Assembly (NCBI GenBank): GCA_003168295.1 | Contig: PMST01000703.1 | Span: forward strand, 2,925-13,386 | Reading direction: 5' to 3' | Source: Actinomycetota bacterium | GTDB lineage: Bacteria > Actinomycetota > Actinomycetes > Streptosporangiales > Streptosporangiaceae | Length of the DNA: 10,462 bases | In this document: in pieces, positions 1 through 7,026 of the stretch | Position numbering within the stretch: the stretch's first letter is position 1 | Layout of the letters: each line of letters opens with the position of its first letter | The notes under the pieces: generated by a model | Told to the model about the DNA's origin: nothing | The model's input: the letters and a program-made list of their open reading frames with translations, nothing else | The model's database searches: none | Position numbers and translations under genes: made by a program

Positions 1-23
1 CCGCTACTAGTTTCCGCAGGTCG

Positions 24-54
24 AGGCCCTTTCCCGGCAGGGAGAGGGCCTTTT
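24..54 (+). terminator. Rho-independent terminator of a gene left of the window
   Basis: A 12-bp stem (24-35 pairing with 40-51, one G-T wobble) closes on a four-base GGCA loop and runs directly into a T tract (51-54). The T tract is on the right, so it acts on plus-strand transcription arriving from outside the window. A TAG at 8-10 could be the stop of that gene, but too few bases are present to identify it. Confidence 0.75.
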
Positions 55-66
55 GCGTGCCGGACG

Positions 67-87
67 CTGTAGTAAAGAATGTAGTAG
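67..87. repeat. Paired direct repeat TGTAGTA, 12-bp period
   Basis: TGTAGTA occurs at 68-74 and again at 80-86, a 12-bp period that puts both copies on nearly the same helix face. The same heptamer pair with the same period recurs at 6033-6039 and 6045-6051. Two equally spaced pairs suggest a protein-binding site, for example for a regulator, excisionase or integrase arm, rather than chance. No cognate protein is visible in the window. Confidence 0.45.
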
Positions 88-196
88 CAAGCGGGCTCCG
101 CGCGGCCTGACAGCGCGACAGGGGAGACGGGATGGCACGGGACGAGACAGCCTGGACGTGGTGGACGCTGCCGCCCGCGATCGCTGGGTGCTTCGC

Positions 197-223
197 CTGG
201 TAGGTACCACAGGTACCTACCAG
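197..223. repeat. Perfect inverted repeat, 12-bp arms, 3-bp spacer (operator-like)
   Basis: CTGGTAGGTACC (197-208) and GGTACCTACCAG (212-223) are exact reverse complements separated by ACA. There is no flanking T tract, so it is not an obvious terminator. Its size and symmetry fit an operator for a dimeric repressor such as a TetR-family protein. That is inference: no adjacent regulator gene is seen, and the nearest gene (523-2534, minus strand) ends about 300 bases to the right. Confidence 0.6.
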
Positions 224-522
224 TCTCTTCCTGTCCGTGCCGGACTCGCCAGAACGCGCGTAGCCGCGGCCGAGTTACCTCGGGGCGCCGGGCACCTGTT
301 CGCCGCATCCGGTTACCAGGAGTGCGAGGACCAGCCCTTACTCGAGTTGATCAACAGCATCGCGGACAGCGCGGGCTCACAATTAACCCGTTCGGCGCAG
401 GAATCGCGGATGAAACCACAGACGAGCTGGTGCGCCCTATGTCAGGAGGGTTCTCACGGGCCGGCCGGGTCGAGTCAGCTGCGTTCGCCGAGTCTGGCTT
501 CCGCGTGCTCAGCTCCGGTAGG

Positions 523-2534
523 CTAGGGCAGTGATCCGGCGACGCGGTGAACACTTATCCGATTGCTTTCTTTGGGTTCTTCTCGCCGGTTCTGGGCTGA
601 CGCGCTCCGTGTCTGTTTCCCGAGCCAGTTTATGGCTTCTTGGCGGCTTTGGTAGATGTGCGGGGCCAGTCCCCGGTCGGACAGGTTCTCGCTGAGCTTG
701 AGCCGCATGAAGGAGCTGGTCGTGTATCTGGTCGCGCTGGCGTAGTAGCGCTCGGCCAGCGAGCGGATCAGGGCTTTGTAGTCGTCGGCCAGGGCCGGGT
801 CCAGGTAGAAGTTGTCGTAGTTGATGACCATCTGCACCTTCTTGCCGATGACGGCCAGGCGGTTGCCGACCTCGGTCCCGATCGCCTGAACCTCGCCCTC
901 GCTGACCAGCGACATGCCCTCCATGTTGAGGAAGAACATGTTCCGTTCGGCGTCGTAGGCGAACCGCGCCTCGAGGGGGATAGTCAGCAGGTCGTCTTTC
1001 AGTCCCATGGGTCCGGCGGCGAAGATCCGCGCGTCCATCAGCTTCGGCTCGCATCTGATGATGGGCTCGAACCCGATGTGGGCGAGGACGTCTTTCTCGA
1101 GGTCCGTCCCGGGGGCGATTTCAGTGAGTTCCAGGCCGTCGGGGGTGAGCTGGAAGACGCATCGTTCGGTCACGTAGAGCACCGGCTGGCCGGCGGCGGC
1201 CGCGTACTGGCCGCTGAAGGTCCGCTGCTCGACGTCGGCGAGAAACTTGGGCGCCACGGCGCCGTCGGCGATGACCAGCCGGCCGTCCTGGACGCGGCAG
1301 CGGCTGGGTACGGTGAAGGTCCCGGTGAACACCAGCCGCTTGGCGTTCTGGCTGATGTTGATGAACCCTCCCGAGCCGGCCAGCTTCGGCCCGAACCGGC
1401 TGACGTTGACGTTGCCCAGGCAGTCCGCCTGAGCCATGCCGAGGACCGCGGCGTCCAGACCGCCCCAGTCGTAGAAGTCGAACTGGGACGGCTGGTCCAA
1501 GATGGCCTGCGCGTTCAGCGCCGAACCGAAATCCAGCCCGCCGGCCGGCATGCCGCCCATCGGACCGGGTTCGGCGGTGAGCGTGAGGTAGTCCAGGATG
1601 TGCTCCTCGGCCGCCACGTTGGCCACGCCTTCGGGTAGGCCGATGCCGAGATTCACCACGCTGTCGGGCCGGAGCTCCATCGCCGCCCGGCGGGCGATCA
1701 CCTTCCGCGCGGTCAGCTCCAGCGGCGGGACGGTGTTGCGGACCCGCCGCAGTTCCCCGCTCAACGCCGCCGAGTACGACGTGCCGAAGGTCTGCCAATG
1801 GTGCTCGGGCTGCGAGACGACGACGCAGTCGACCAGGACTCCCGGGATCTTGACCTCGCGCGGGCTCAGGCTGCCGCTGTCGGCGACCCGCTCCACCTGC
1901 ACGATCACCAGGCCGCCGGCGTTGTGTACCGCGGTGGCCACGGCGAGCGCCTCCATGGTCAGCGCCTCGCGTTCCATGGTGATGTTCCCTTCGGGATCCG
2001 CGGTGGTGCCGCGCAGGAACGCCACGTCGAGCGGCAGCGCCTTGTAGAACAGGTACTCCGCGCCACCGAGGATCATGAGCTCCACGCGGTCCTCGGTCGT
2101 CCGCTCGTTGATCTTCCCGCCACCCTGCCGCGGGTCGACGAAGGTACCCAGTCCCACCCGGGTCAGCAGCCCGGGCTTGCCGGCGGCGGTGTCCCGGAAC
2201 AGCTGCGACACCACCCCCTGCGCCCCAGCTGGGGCGACAAGCCCCAATGACCGCCCACGGCCCGCTTGAGCAGGCCGTCGTGGCACAGCCGGTCCAGCCC
2301 GCGACCCTGCCGGTCCCCCGGCGCGACGGTAAACACCAGCCCGAGGTCGCGGGGGGCGCCGGTCAGCAGGAAACGCTGCTCCAGCGCCAGCGTCAGCTCC
2401 TCGGCGAAGCACTGCCCGACAAACCCTTCGACCACGACCCAGTCGCCGTCACGGAAAAGCCGGACCGCCTCGGCGGCGGTGACGACCTTGTCCCTGACCG
2501 ACGTTCCGGACAAAGATTCCGCGGGGATGCGCAT
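523..2534 (-). pseudogene. Acyl-CoA:carboxylate CoA-transferase (YdiF/propionate CoA-transferase type), frameshifted
   Basis: Family I CoA-transferase, which would move CoA between short-chain acyl-CoA and carboxylates in the cytoplasm. The true start is ATG 2534-2532 (MRIPAESLSG), with AGGAGG six bases upstream. The first 104 codons match the family up to GHWGLSPQLG. The frame then changes at 2220-2223, and the family sequence resumes as QGVVSQLFRDTAAGKPGLL and continues to the stop at 523-525. Homologues such as E. coli YdiF carry about 14 more residues at the junction. Two bases remain there, which implies loss of about 40 bases. The product as read stops at 123 residues, ending at 2163. 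The lost part holds the catalytic Glu (codon 1572-1570, in AEPGPMGG), the GTFVDPRQGGGKINERTTED block and the second domain. The C-terminal tail runs about 30 residues past the usual end. The gene lies 49 bases downstream of the acyl-CoA dehydrogenase, probably in one operon. A genuine deletion is more likely than a read error at this size, but it should be confirmed. Confidence 0.85.
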
Positions 2535-2540
2535 GGTGTT

Positions 2541-2546
2541 CCTCCT
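2541..2546 (-). promoter_or_regulatory. Ribosome binding site fixing the CoA-transferase start
   Basis: AGGAGG on the minus strand lies six bases before ATG 2534-2532. It shows that translation begins there, in the frame of the correct N-terminus, and not at internal starts of the frame used after the deletion. Confidence 0.8.
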
Positions 2547-2583
2547 GGAGCGAATCCGGGCGGACCGCCGTTGACGGGGGCGG

Positions 2584-3774
2584 TCAGCTGAACGCGCCGA
2601 TGCCGGTGATGTCACGGCCGACGATGAGGGTCTGGATGGTTTCTGTGCCCTCGAAGGTGTGGATGGACTCGATGTCGGCCATATGCCGGATGACGTGGAA
2701 GTCCAGCAGGATGCCGTTGCCGCCGAGCAGGTCGCGGGCATCGGCCAGTACCACCCGGGCCTTGCTGGTGTTGTGCAGCTTCGCCAGCCCCGCCAGTGTC
2801 GGGGCCAGCTTCCCGGCCGCTTCCAGCTTCGCGATCTGCACGCAGTACAGCTGCATCGCGGTGACGTCGGCGAGCATCTTGACCAGCCGCTGCTGGATGA
2901 TCTGGAAGCTGGCCAGCGGCTTGCCGAACTGCTCGCGGCGCTTGGCGTAGGTCAGCGCGGTGTCGAAACCCGAGACCGCGTGGCCGAGCGCCATCCACGC
3001 GCAGGCGCTGCGGGTCCCGGTCAGGACCCCGGCGCAGTCCTTGAACGAATTCGCGCCCGGCAGCCGGTTCTCCGCGGGGACTCGTACCGCGTCGAGCTCG
3101 ATCTCCGCCTGCCAGACCGCCCGCAGCGATGCCTTGCCCTCCATCACCCTGGCGTGGTAGCCAGGGGTGCCTTTCTCGACCAGGAACCCCTTCACCGCGC
3201 CGTCCGAGGTGTCCCGCGCCCACACGACCACGACGTCGGCGATGCTGCCGTTGCCGATCCACTTCTTGTGCCCGCTGATGACGTAGGACTCCCCGTCGGG
3301 GCTGGCCGTGGTCTCCAGCGAGACCGAGTCGGACCCGTGCTCAGGTTCGGTCAGCGCGAACGCGCCGATCTTCTCCAGCCGGGCCATCGGTCCCAGCCAG
3401 CGCTCCTTCTGCTCCTCCGACCCGCACTTCGCGATCGCCTTCATCGCCAGCCCGGCCTGCACCGCCAGGAAAGTGCCCAGGCTGCCATCGCCTCGGTTGA
3501 TCTCCATGTGGATCAGGCCGGCCGCCAGCGGATCCATCGGCGGGCAGCCGTAGCCTTCGATCCCGTCGCCGACGATGCCGAGCCCGGACATCTTCTCGAT
3601 CAGCGCCCAGGGGAACTCCGCCCGTTCCCAGTAACCGTTGATCACCGGGAGGACCTCGGCATCGACAAACTCACGTGTCCTGACGAGATAGCTCTCCTGC
3701 TGCGCGGTGAACGGCTCACGCAGCCCGAAGTAGTCGGTTCCCAGCGCCTCACCGATGCTGTAGTGCAGGTCCAT
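2584..3774 (-). CDS. Acyl-CoA dehydrogenase (glutaryl-CoA dehydrogenase/ACX4-like family)
   Basis: FAD-dependent flavoenzyme expected to introduce the alpha-beta double bond into a short acyl-CoA. It is 396 residues, full length for the family. Visible signatures are FALTEPEHGSD (139-149, FAD/substrate loop), KKWIGNG (170-176), KRREQFGKPLASFQ (278-291), ARDLLGGNGI (346-355) and FEGTETIQTLIVGR (374-387), where E375 is in the catalytic-base position of glutaryl-CoA dehydrogenase. The Arg of that enzyme that holds the substrate's distal carboxylate (GYRSAMSV in human GCDH) aligns here with Gly in GDGSLGTFLAV. A dicarboxylyl substrate is therefore unlikely. DNRLPG-type and NSF motifs (NRLPGANSFKD, 236-246) resemble plant short-chain acyl-CoA oxidase 4. 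The start at 3774 has AGGGAGA seven bases upstream. It is the first gene of a probable operon with the broken CoA-transferase and is divergent from the acyl-CoA ligase. The exact substrate is unknown. Confidence 0.9.
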   Translation of the reverse strand: MDLHYSIGEALGTDYFGLREPFTAQQESYLVRTREFVDAEVLPVINGYWERAEFPWALIEKMSGLGIVGDGIEGYGCPPMDPLAAGLIHMEINRGDGSLGTFLAVQAGLAMKAIAKCGSEEQKERWLGPMARLEKIGAFALTEPEHGSDSVSLETTASPDGESYVISGHKKWIGNGSIADVVVVWARDTSDGAVKGFLVEKGTPGYHARVMEGKASLRAVWQAEIELDAVRVPAENRLPGANSFKDCAGVLTGTRSACAWMALGHAVSGFDTALTYAKRREQFGKPLASFQIIQQRLVKMLADVTAMQLYCVQIAKLEAAGKLAPTLAGLAKLHNTSKARVVLADARDLLGGNGILLDFHVIRHMADIESIHTFEGTETIQTLIVGRDITGIGAFS

Positions 3775-4179
3775 AACCGGGTCTCCCTGGCCTTCGTGTG
3801 CCGGTCATCGAGCACGGACGTGCCCGGCGCCTCCAGCAGGGATTCCAGCCCGGCCTGGCCGGGCCCTTTGGTCTCCGGCCCTGGCCACTGCAAACGCTCG
3901 GCACAATCCGAGGCATCAGATGCGTCAGGGGGCCGGGCGAAACGGCTCAGGCCGGTCATCCCCGCAACCGGGGTTCGGCGGCATCAGCCTGGAGCTCGCT
4001 CTTACCCGAACTCCCGGGCGGTCCGACGCCCCGCCCGAGCCTGCGCCGGGCACGTCAGCGGATGGTAGGGACGAAGGTCCTGATCTGAGGGGACATCGGC
4101 TGGTGGCATTTCCCGCCTGCCGGGGGGGATGATGCAGGCGGGGTGCCATCTGACCCGGTGCCTCCTGCTGGAGGACATG
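3775..4179. promoter_or_regulatory. Divergent intergenic region of the acyl-CoA locus with a 17-bp palindrome
   Basis: About 400 bases separate the two divergent starts and must contain both promoters, but I cannot point to a convincing -35/-10 pair for either. GCCCGGCC and GGCCGGGC flank a single T at 3848-3864, a perfect 8-bp-arm dyad 74 bases upstream of the dehydrogenase ATG. A shorter CCCCG/CGGGG hairpin sits at 3960-3973. Either could be an operator, but G+C richness makes short perfect dyads fairly common. The frames running through this stretch are shadows without recognisable protein sequence. AGGGAGA (minus strand, 3788-3782) is the dehydrogenase ribosome binding site. Confidence 0.4.
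4170..4174 (+). promoter_or_regulatory. Ribosome binding site deciding the ligase start
   Basis: GGAGG lies five bases before ATG 4180-4182 and only two before the overlapping ATG at 4177. It favours 4180 over the earlier in-frame ATG codons at 4129 and 4132. Confidence 0.65.
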
Positions 4180-5685
4180 ATGGCGAACCTGAGTTCCGTG
4201 CTCGCCCGAGCGGCGGCAGATCATGGCGGGCGCCCGGCTGTGCTCCTGGACGACCTGGTGCTGAGCTACTCGCAGCTACAGGATGCCGCAGCCCGGGTGG
4301 CGGCCCTGCTGTCGTCTCTGGGGGTTGCGCCGGGTGACCGGGTCGGCGTCATGCTGCCGAACGTGCCCGCCTTCCCGATCGCTTTCTACGGTGCGCTCGC
4401 CGCCGGGGCCATCGTCGTGCCGATGAACCCGCTGCTGAAGAGCCGCGAGGTCGCCCACTACGTCGGGGACTCCGGCGCGAAAGTCTTGTTCGCCTGGCAC
4501 CAGGCGGCGGTGGAAGCAGCCAAGGGCGCCGCCGGGACGGGCGCGCAAGTCCTGGAGGTTGACGAGCCCGATCTGCACACGATGCTCGCCGGGCTCGCCC
4601 CGGCGCCCCCGATGGCGGACCAGGCCGGCGATGACGACGACGCCGTGATCCTGTATACCTCGGGCACCACCGGCACGCCCAAGGGCGCCGAGCTCACGCA
4701 CGCGAACCTGACCCGCAACGCCGAGCTCTCGGCTGCCACCATGCTGAACGTCCACCCCGGCGACGTGACCATGGGCTGCCTGCCGCTGTTCCACGTCTTC
4801 GGCCTGACCTGCGGGCTGAACGCGACGATCGCCGGCGGGGGCACGCTTACCCTGCTGCCCCGGTTCGATGCCGGCAAGGCCCTGGAGATCATCGGGCGCG
4901 ACCAGGTGACGATCTTCGAGGGGGTTCCGACGATGTACGCCGCGATGCTGCACCACCAGGCCCAAGCCAGCGCCGATACCTCGTCCCTGCGGACCTGCAT
5001 CTCCGGCGGCGCCGCGATGCCGCTGGAGATCATGCGAGGATTCGAGCAGGCCTTCGGGTGCATGATCCTGGAAGCCTACGGGCTGTCGGAGACCTCCCCC
5101 GTCGCGTCCTTCAACCACCCCGACCGGGTGCGCAAACCCGGGTCGATCGGCACGCCGATGCAGGGAGTCGAGATGCGCGTCGTAGACGGCGAAGGAGCCA
5201 GCCTCCCCGTCGGCGAGGTCGGCGAGATCGCCATCCGGGGCCACAACGTCATGAAAGGCTACTGGGGCAAGCCCGAGGCCACGGCCAAGGCGATCCCGGA
5301 CGGCTGGTTCCGTACCGGTGACCTGGCCCAGGCCGATGCCGACGGATACTTCTACATCGTGGGCCGTGCGAAGGACCTGATCATCCGCGGCGGGTACAAC
5401 GTGTACCCGCGCGAGATAGAGGAAGTCCTGCACGAGCACCAGGCGGTGGCCGAGGTGGCCGTGATCGGCATCCAGCATCCCGATCTTGGCGAGGAAGTCG
5501 GCGCTGCCGTGGTGCTAAAACCCGGAGCGACAGCCACTCCGGCGGAATTGCGCGCGTTCACCAGGGAACGGGTGGCGGCATACAAGTACCCGCGCCATGT
5601 CTGGCTCGTGCGCGAACTGCCCAAGGGCCCCACCGGCAAGATCCTCCACCGCGAAGTGCAGCCGCCACAAGACCTCCTCCCGTGA
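4180..5685 (+). CDS. AMP-forming acyl-CoA ligase (fatty-acid--CoA ligase family)
   Basis: ANL-superfamily adenylating enzyme. It activates a carboxylic acid with ATP to an acyl-adenylate and then transfers it to CoA in the cytoplasm. With the start at 4180 (MANLSSVLARAA, a typical beginning for this family) it has 501 residues, a normal full length. Signatures in order: P-loop YTSGTTGTPKG (159-169), AYGLSETSP (299-307), GWFRTGDLA (375-383), hinge GRAKD (395-399), GGYNVYPREIEEVL (404-417) and PTGKILHREV (484-493) with the catalytic Lys487 of the adenylation step. All key residues are intact. The frame is open upstream to 4129, but the ribosome binding site supports 4180. Divergent from the acyl-CoA dehydrogenase/CoA-transferase operon, it probably feeds the dehydrogenase with CoA thioesters. 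Chain length cannot be read from the sequence. Family members range from medium- to long-chain and aromatic acids. Confidence 0.92.
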   Translation: MANLSSVLARAAADHGGRPAVLLDDLVLSYSQLQDAAARVAALLSSLGVAPGDRVGVMLPNVPAFPIAFYGALAAGAIVVPMNPLLKSREVAHYVGDSGAKVLFAWHQAAVEAAKGAAGTGAQVLEVDEPDLHTMLAGLAPAPPMADQAGDDDDAVILYTSGTTGTPKGAELTHANLTRNAELSAATMLNVHPGDVTMGCLPLFHVFGLTCGLNATIAGGGTLTLLPRFDAGKALEIIGRDQVTIFEGVPTMYAAMLHHQAQASADTSSLRTCISGGAAMPLEIMRGFEQAFGCMILEAYGLSETSPVASFNHPDRVRKPGSIGTPMQGVEMRVVDGEGASLPVGEVGEIAIRGHNVMKGYWGKPEATAKAIPDGWFRTGDLAQADADGYFYIVGRAKDLIIRGGYNVYPREIEEVLHEHQAVAEVAVIGIQHPDLGEEVGAAVVLKPGATATPAELRAFTRERVAAYKYPRHVWLVRELPKGPTGKILHREVQPPQDLLP

Positions 5686-6159
5686 CCGCGAACCCCCCGG
5701 CGGCACCAGCGAGCCCGGCTGCCGTCGGCGTTCCGCCACGCGGCGGGGGCACCATCCGCGGCGGCCACCGATGCTTTCGGTTCGGCTTCGCCGCCGCCGA
5801 GGTTGCCGGCGGGCACCAAGCCGCCGATCAGGCGCCCGGCTGCGCGGATCACCAGCGCCGCAAATATTCGGCAGCGCGGTTAAATGCATGGGCATTGGGC
5901 TATGGCGATGGCCCTGGCGAGGGATAGCGCACGGCCCGGCACGCTCATCTCATCCGAGGTCTTTGTGTGGCAGATCGTGGCCTTCCGGATCGACGTCCCC
6001 GGCTGGCCGGCTCGTGCTGATGGCGGCTCCGGTGTAGTAGCGCGTGTAGTAGAGACGCCATGGACAGGCAGCGCGACCCCGGACGCGGTGAGACGCCGCG
6101 GACCCCGCGCGTCGTTCGCGACGCAGGCGGCGTACGACTCCCGCTGAGCGTGGCGCCTA
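5686..6159. other. Gene-poor stretch between the ligase and the toxin-antitoxin modules
   Basis: No reading frame here has a recognisable protein. The best open one (5884-6147, plus) contains a slightly protein-like piece around 5960-6000 but has no ribosome binding site and no family signature, so I do not call it. No clear terminator hairpin with a T tract follows the ligase. A locally AT-richer patch (5865-5890) and the direct-repeat pair at 6032-6052 are the only structure I see. Confidence 0.45.
6032..6052. repeat. Paired direct repeat GTGTAGTAG, 12-bp period
   Basis: GTGTAGTAG occurs at 6032-6040 and 6044-6052, separated by CGC. The core heptamer and the 12-bp period are the same as in the pair at 67-87. 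It lies about 155 bases before the first antitoxin start. A binding site for a regulator or a recombination protein is possible. The TA promoter itself lies further right, at 6173-6201. Confidence 0.5.
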
Positions 6160-6207
6160 CATCTGCGATAGATTGCAGATGAAGTGCAACTCGCCTACTA
6201 TGGGACC
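6160..6207 (+). promoter_or_regulatory. Leaderless promoter and dyad operator of the first TA module
   Basis: TTGCAG (6173-6178) and TACTAT (6196-6201) are separated by exactly 17 bases, a good housekeeping-sigma promoter. Six bases later comes the antitoxin ATG (6208), so transcription should start at or next to the A of ATG, giving a leaderless mRNA. No Shine-Dalgarno sequence fits in this space. CATCTGC (6160-6166) and GCAGATG (6175-6181) form a 7-bp inverted repeat with an 8-base spacer that overlaps the -35 box. It is a plausible autoregulatory operator for the ribbon-helix-helix antitoxin. Confidence 0.7.
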
Positions 6208-6459
6208 ATGAGCGCACAAACCCTGGGTTTCGCGATCCAGCCGGAGGATCGTCCGGTGCTGGATGAGCTTGTCGCCTACTTCGGCGACGGCAACAGGTCC
6301 GCTTACCTGCGGGCCACGCTTAAGGTTATGAAGTCGATCATGATCGCCGACCAGCTTAGGGAAGCGCAGGCCTACGGCCAGCAGCGCACCGCAGAGCTCG
6401 GCATCGATCCGTCAGATATCCCCGCGCGGGTCCAGGATTTCCTCAAAACGGACTCCTGA
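6208..6459 (+). CDS. Antitoxin, ribbon-helix-helix-like, first TA module
   Basis: An 83-residue protein. Its start, MSAQTLGFAIQ, looks like the beta strand of a ribbon-helix-helix fold, followed by helices around residues 11-25 and 30-58. The second half is Gln/Glu/Ala-rich, with a C-terminal tail (GIDPSDIPARVQDFLKTDS) suited to binding the toxin. The expected role is to neutralise the PIN toxin that follows 12 bases downstream and to repress the shared promoter. The ATG at 6208 is chosen over an in-frame upstream codon at 6184 because that codon lies between the -35 and -10 boxes and would not be transcribed. I recognise the architecture but not a named family. Confidence 0.75.
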   Translation: MSAQTLGFAIQPEDRPVLDELVAYFGDGNRSAYLRATLKVMKSIMIADQLREAQAYGQQRTAELGIDPSDIPARVQDFLKTDS

Positions 6460-6471
6460 CGGCGCGCGAAG

Positions 6472-6990
6472 GTGAGTAGCCTAGCGTCTGTCCCAGCCGC
6501 CGTCGTCTACGACATCAACGTCCTGGTGACAGCGGCGTCCAGCGGTAACAGCCCGTTCCGGTCCTGGCCTTCGCCGCCGCCTGTATCCGGGAACGCGTCA
6601 GCCGACTGCCTGGGCGTAATCGTTGATGCCGCCGAGTTCGCGCTCTGGTTGTCCCCGCACATCATCACCAACATCGACCGGATCCTGGGCCAGCTGTTCA
6701 AATGGGTCCAGCCGCAGATCGAGGCTTATTTGCACGCCGTAGTGATGGCGGCCGAGCATAGTGGCGGGGGAATTGTGGCTGACGTGCCCCGGACAGTTCA
6801 TGACTGCCCCGACCACGAGGACAACCTGATCCTCGACCTTGCCGCTGAGGTGGGGGCGCTGCTCATCGTCTCCAACGACACCGATCTACTGTCGATGTCG
6901 CCGTGGCGCGGAACACCAATCATCGAGCCAAGCGCGTTTGCTGCAAAGGTGGATGCAATGCGCAGGCACGCACGCCGGCGACGTAGATAG
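6472..6990 (+). CDS. PIN-domain toxin (putative ribonuclease), first TA module
   Basis: 172 residues from a GTG start 12 bases after the antitoxin stop. GAAGG abuts the GTG, so translation is probably coupled. PIN hallmarks are VVYDINVLVTAA (D14, first metal ligand), DCPDHEDNLILDLAAEVGA (111-129, D117 the likely third acidic site) and LLIVSNDTDLLSM (130-142, D136/D138). Family members are Mg-dependent RNases that inhibit translation when freed from antitoxin. A Pro/Ser-rich insert (FRSWPSPPPVSGN, 29-41) follows the first strand, and the SPH segment (61-63) lacks the Glu often found in that position. E84 might replace it. The end is very basic (MRRHARRRRR), possibly an RNA-contact tail. It differs clearly from the PIN toxin of the second module. 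Confidence 0.78.
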   Translation: MSSLASVPAAVVYDINVLVTAASSGNSPFRSWPSPPPVSGNASADCLGVIVDAAEFALWLSPHIITNIDRILGQLFKWVQPQIEAYLHAVVMAAEHSGGGIVADVPRTVHDCPDHEDNLILDLAAEVGALLIVSNDTDLLSMSPWRGTPIIEPSAFAAKVDAMRRHARRRRR

Positions 6991-7010
6991 AGCGTGACTT
7001 GCCGAGTTTG

Positions 7011-7026
7011 ATGCTAATATGCTTTT
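7011..7026 (+). promoter_or_regulatory. Extended -10 promoter of the second TA module, leaderless
   Basis: TGCTAATAT (7012-7020) is an extended -10 (TGn plus TAATAT). The vapB ATG is at 7027, again exactly six bases after the hexamer, so the message is probably leaderless. No good -35 is present at the right distance, which an extended -10 can tolerate. ATGCTAAT, ATGCTTTT and ATGCGCAC follow each other with an 8-base period from 7011, a short tandem repeat that may form half-sites for the antitoxin. Confidence 0.6.

Larger units (their letters stand above)
55..522. other. Gene-poor stretch with orphan repeats
   Basis: No reading frame here resembles a known protein over its length. The longest plus-strand frame (53-526) is low-complexity and Arg/Ala/Ser-rich, as expected of GC-rich noncoding DNA. 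A short plus-strand stretch near 380-440 reads NPFGAGIADETTDELVRPM in one frame. This faintly recalls an N-x-x-G-x-G-[VI]-A-D segment of circularly permuted ATP-grasp proteins, but it is too short to call. The firm content is the paired direct repeat at 67-87 and the perfect inverted repeat at 197-223, both described separately. The stretch lies downstream of the minus-strand acyl-CoA operon. I see no clear terminator hairpin for that operon in it. Confidence 0.5.

Noticed and set aside
376..440. Possible remnant of a circularly permuted ATP-grasp protein (NPFGAGIADETTDELVRPM)
   Set aside because: Only about 19 residues match a loose pattern, with a one-residue offset and nothing convincing on either side. 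It could easily be chance. A profile search of the three plus frames here would decide.
53..526. Possible plus-strand gene in the left gene-poor stretch
   Set aside because: No ribosome binding site, no recognisable domain, composition like noncoding GC-rich DNA, and the frame is crossed by the perfect dyad at 197-223.
2659..4068. Long plus-strand open frame antisense to the acyl-CoA dehydrogenase, and similar ones at 640-1638 (plus) and 4276-5478 (minus)
   Set aside because: They lie exactly opposite well-recognised genes, have biased His/Arg/Gly/Val-rich composition and no family signature. They are typical GC-rich antisense shadows.
5884..6147. Possible small gene before the first TA module
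   Set aside because: No start signal, no family resemblance, and the TGTAGTA repeat pair lies inside it. Left as gene-poor DNA.
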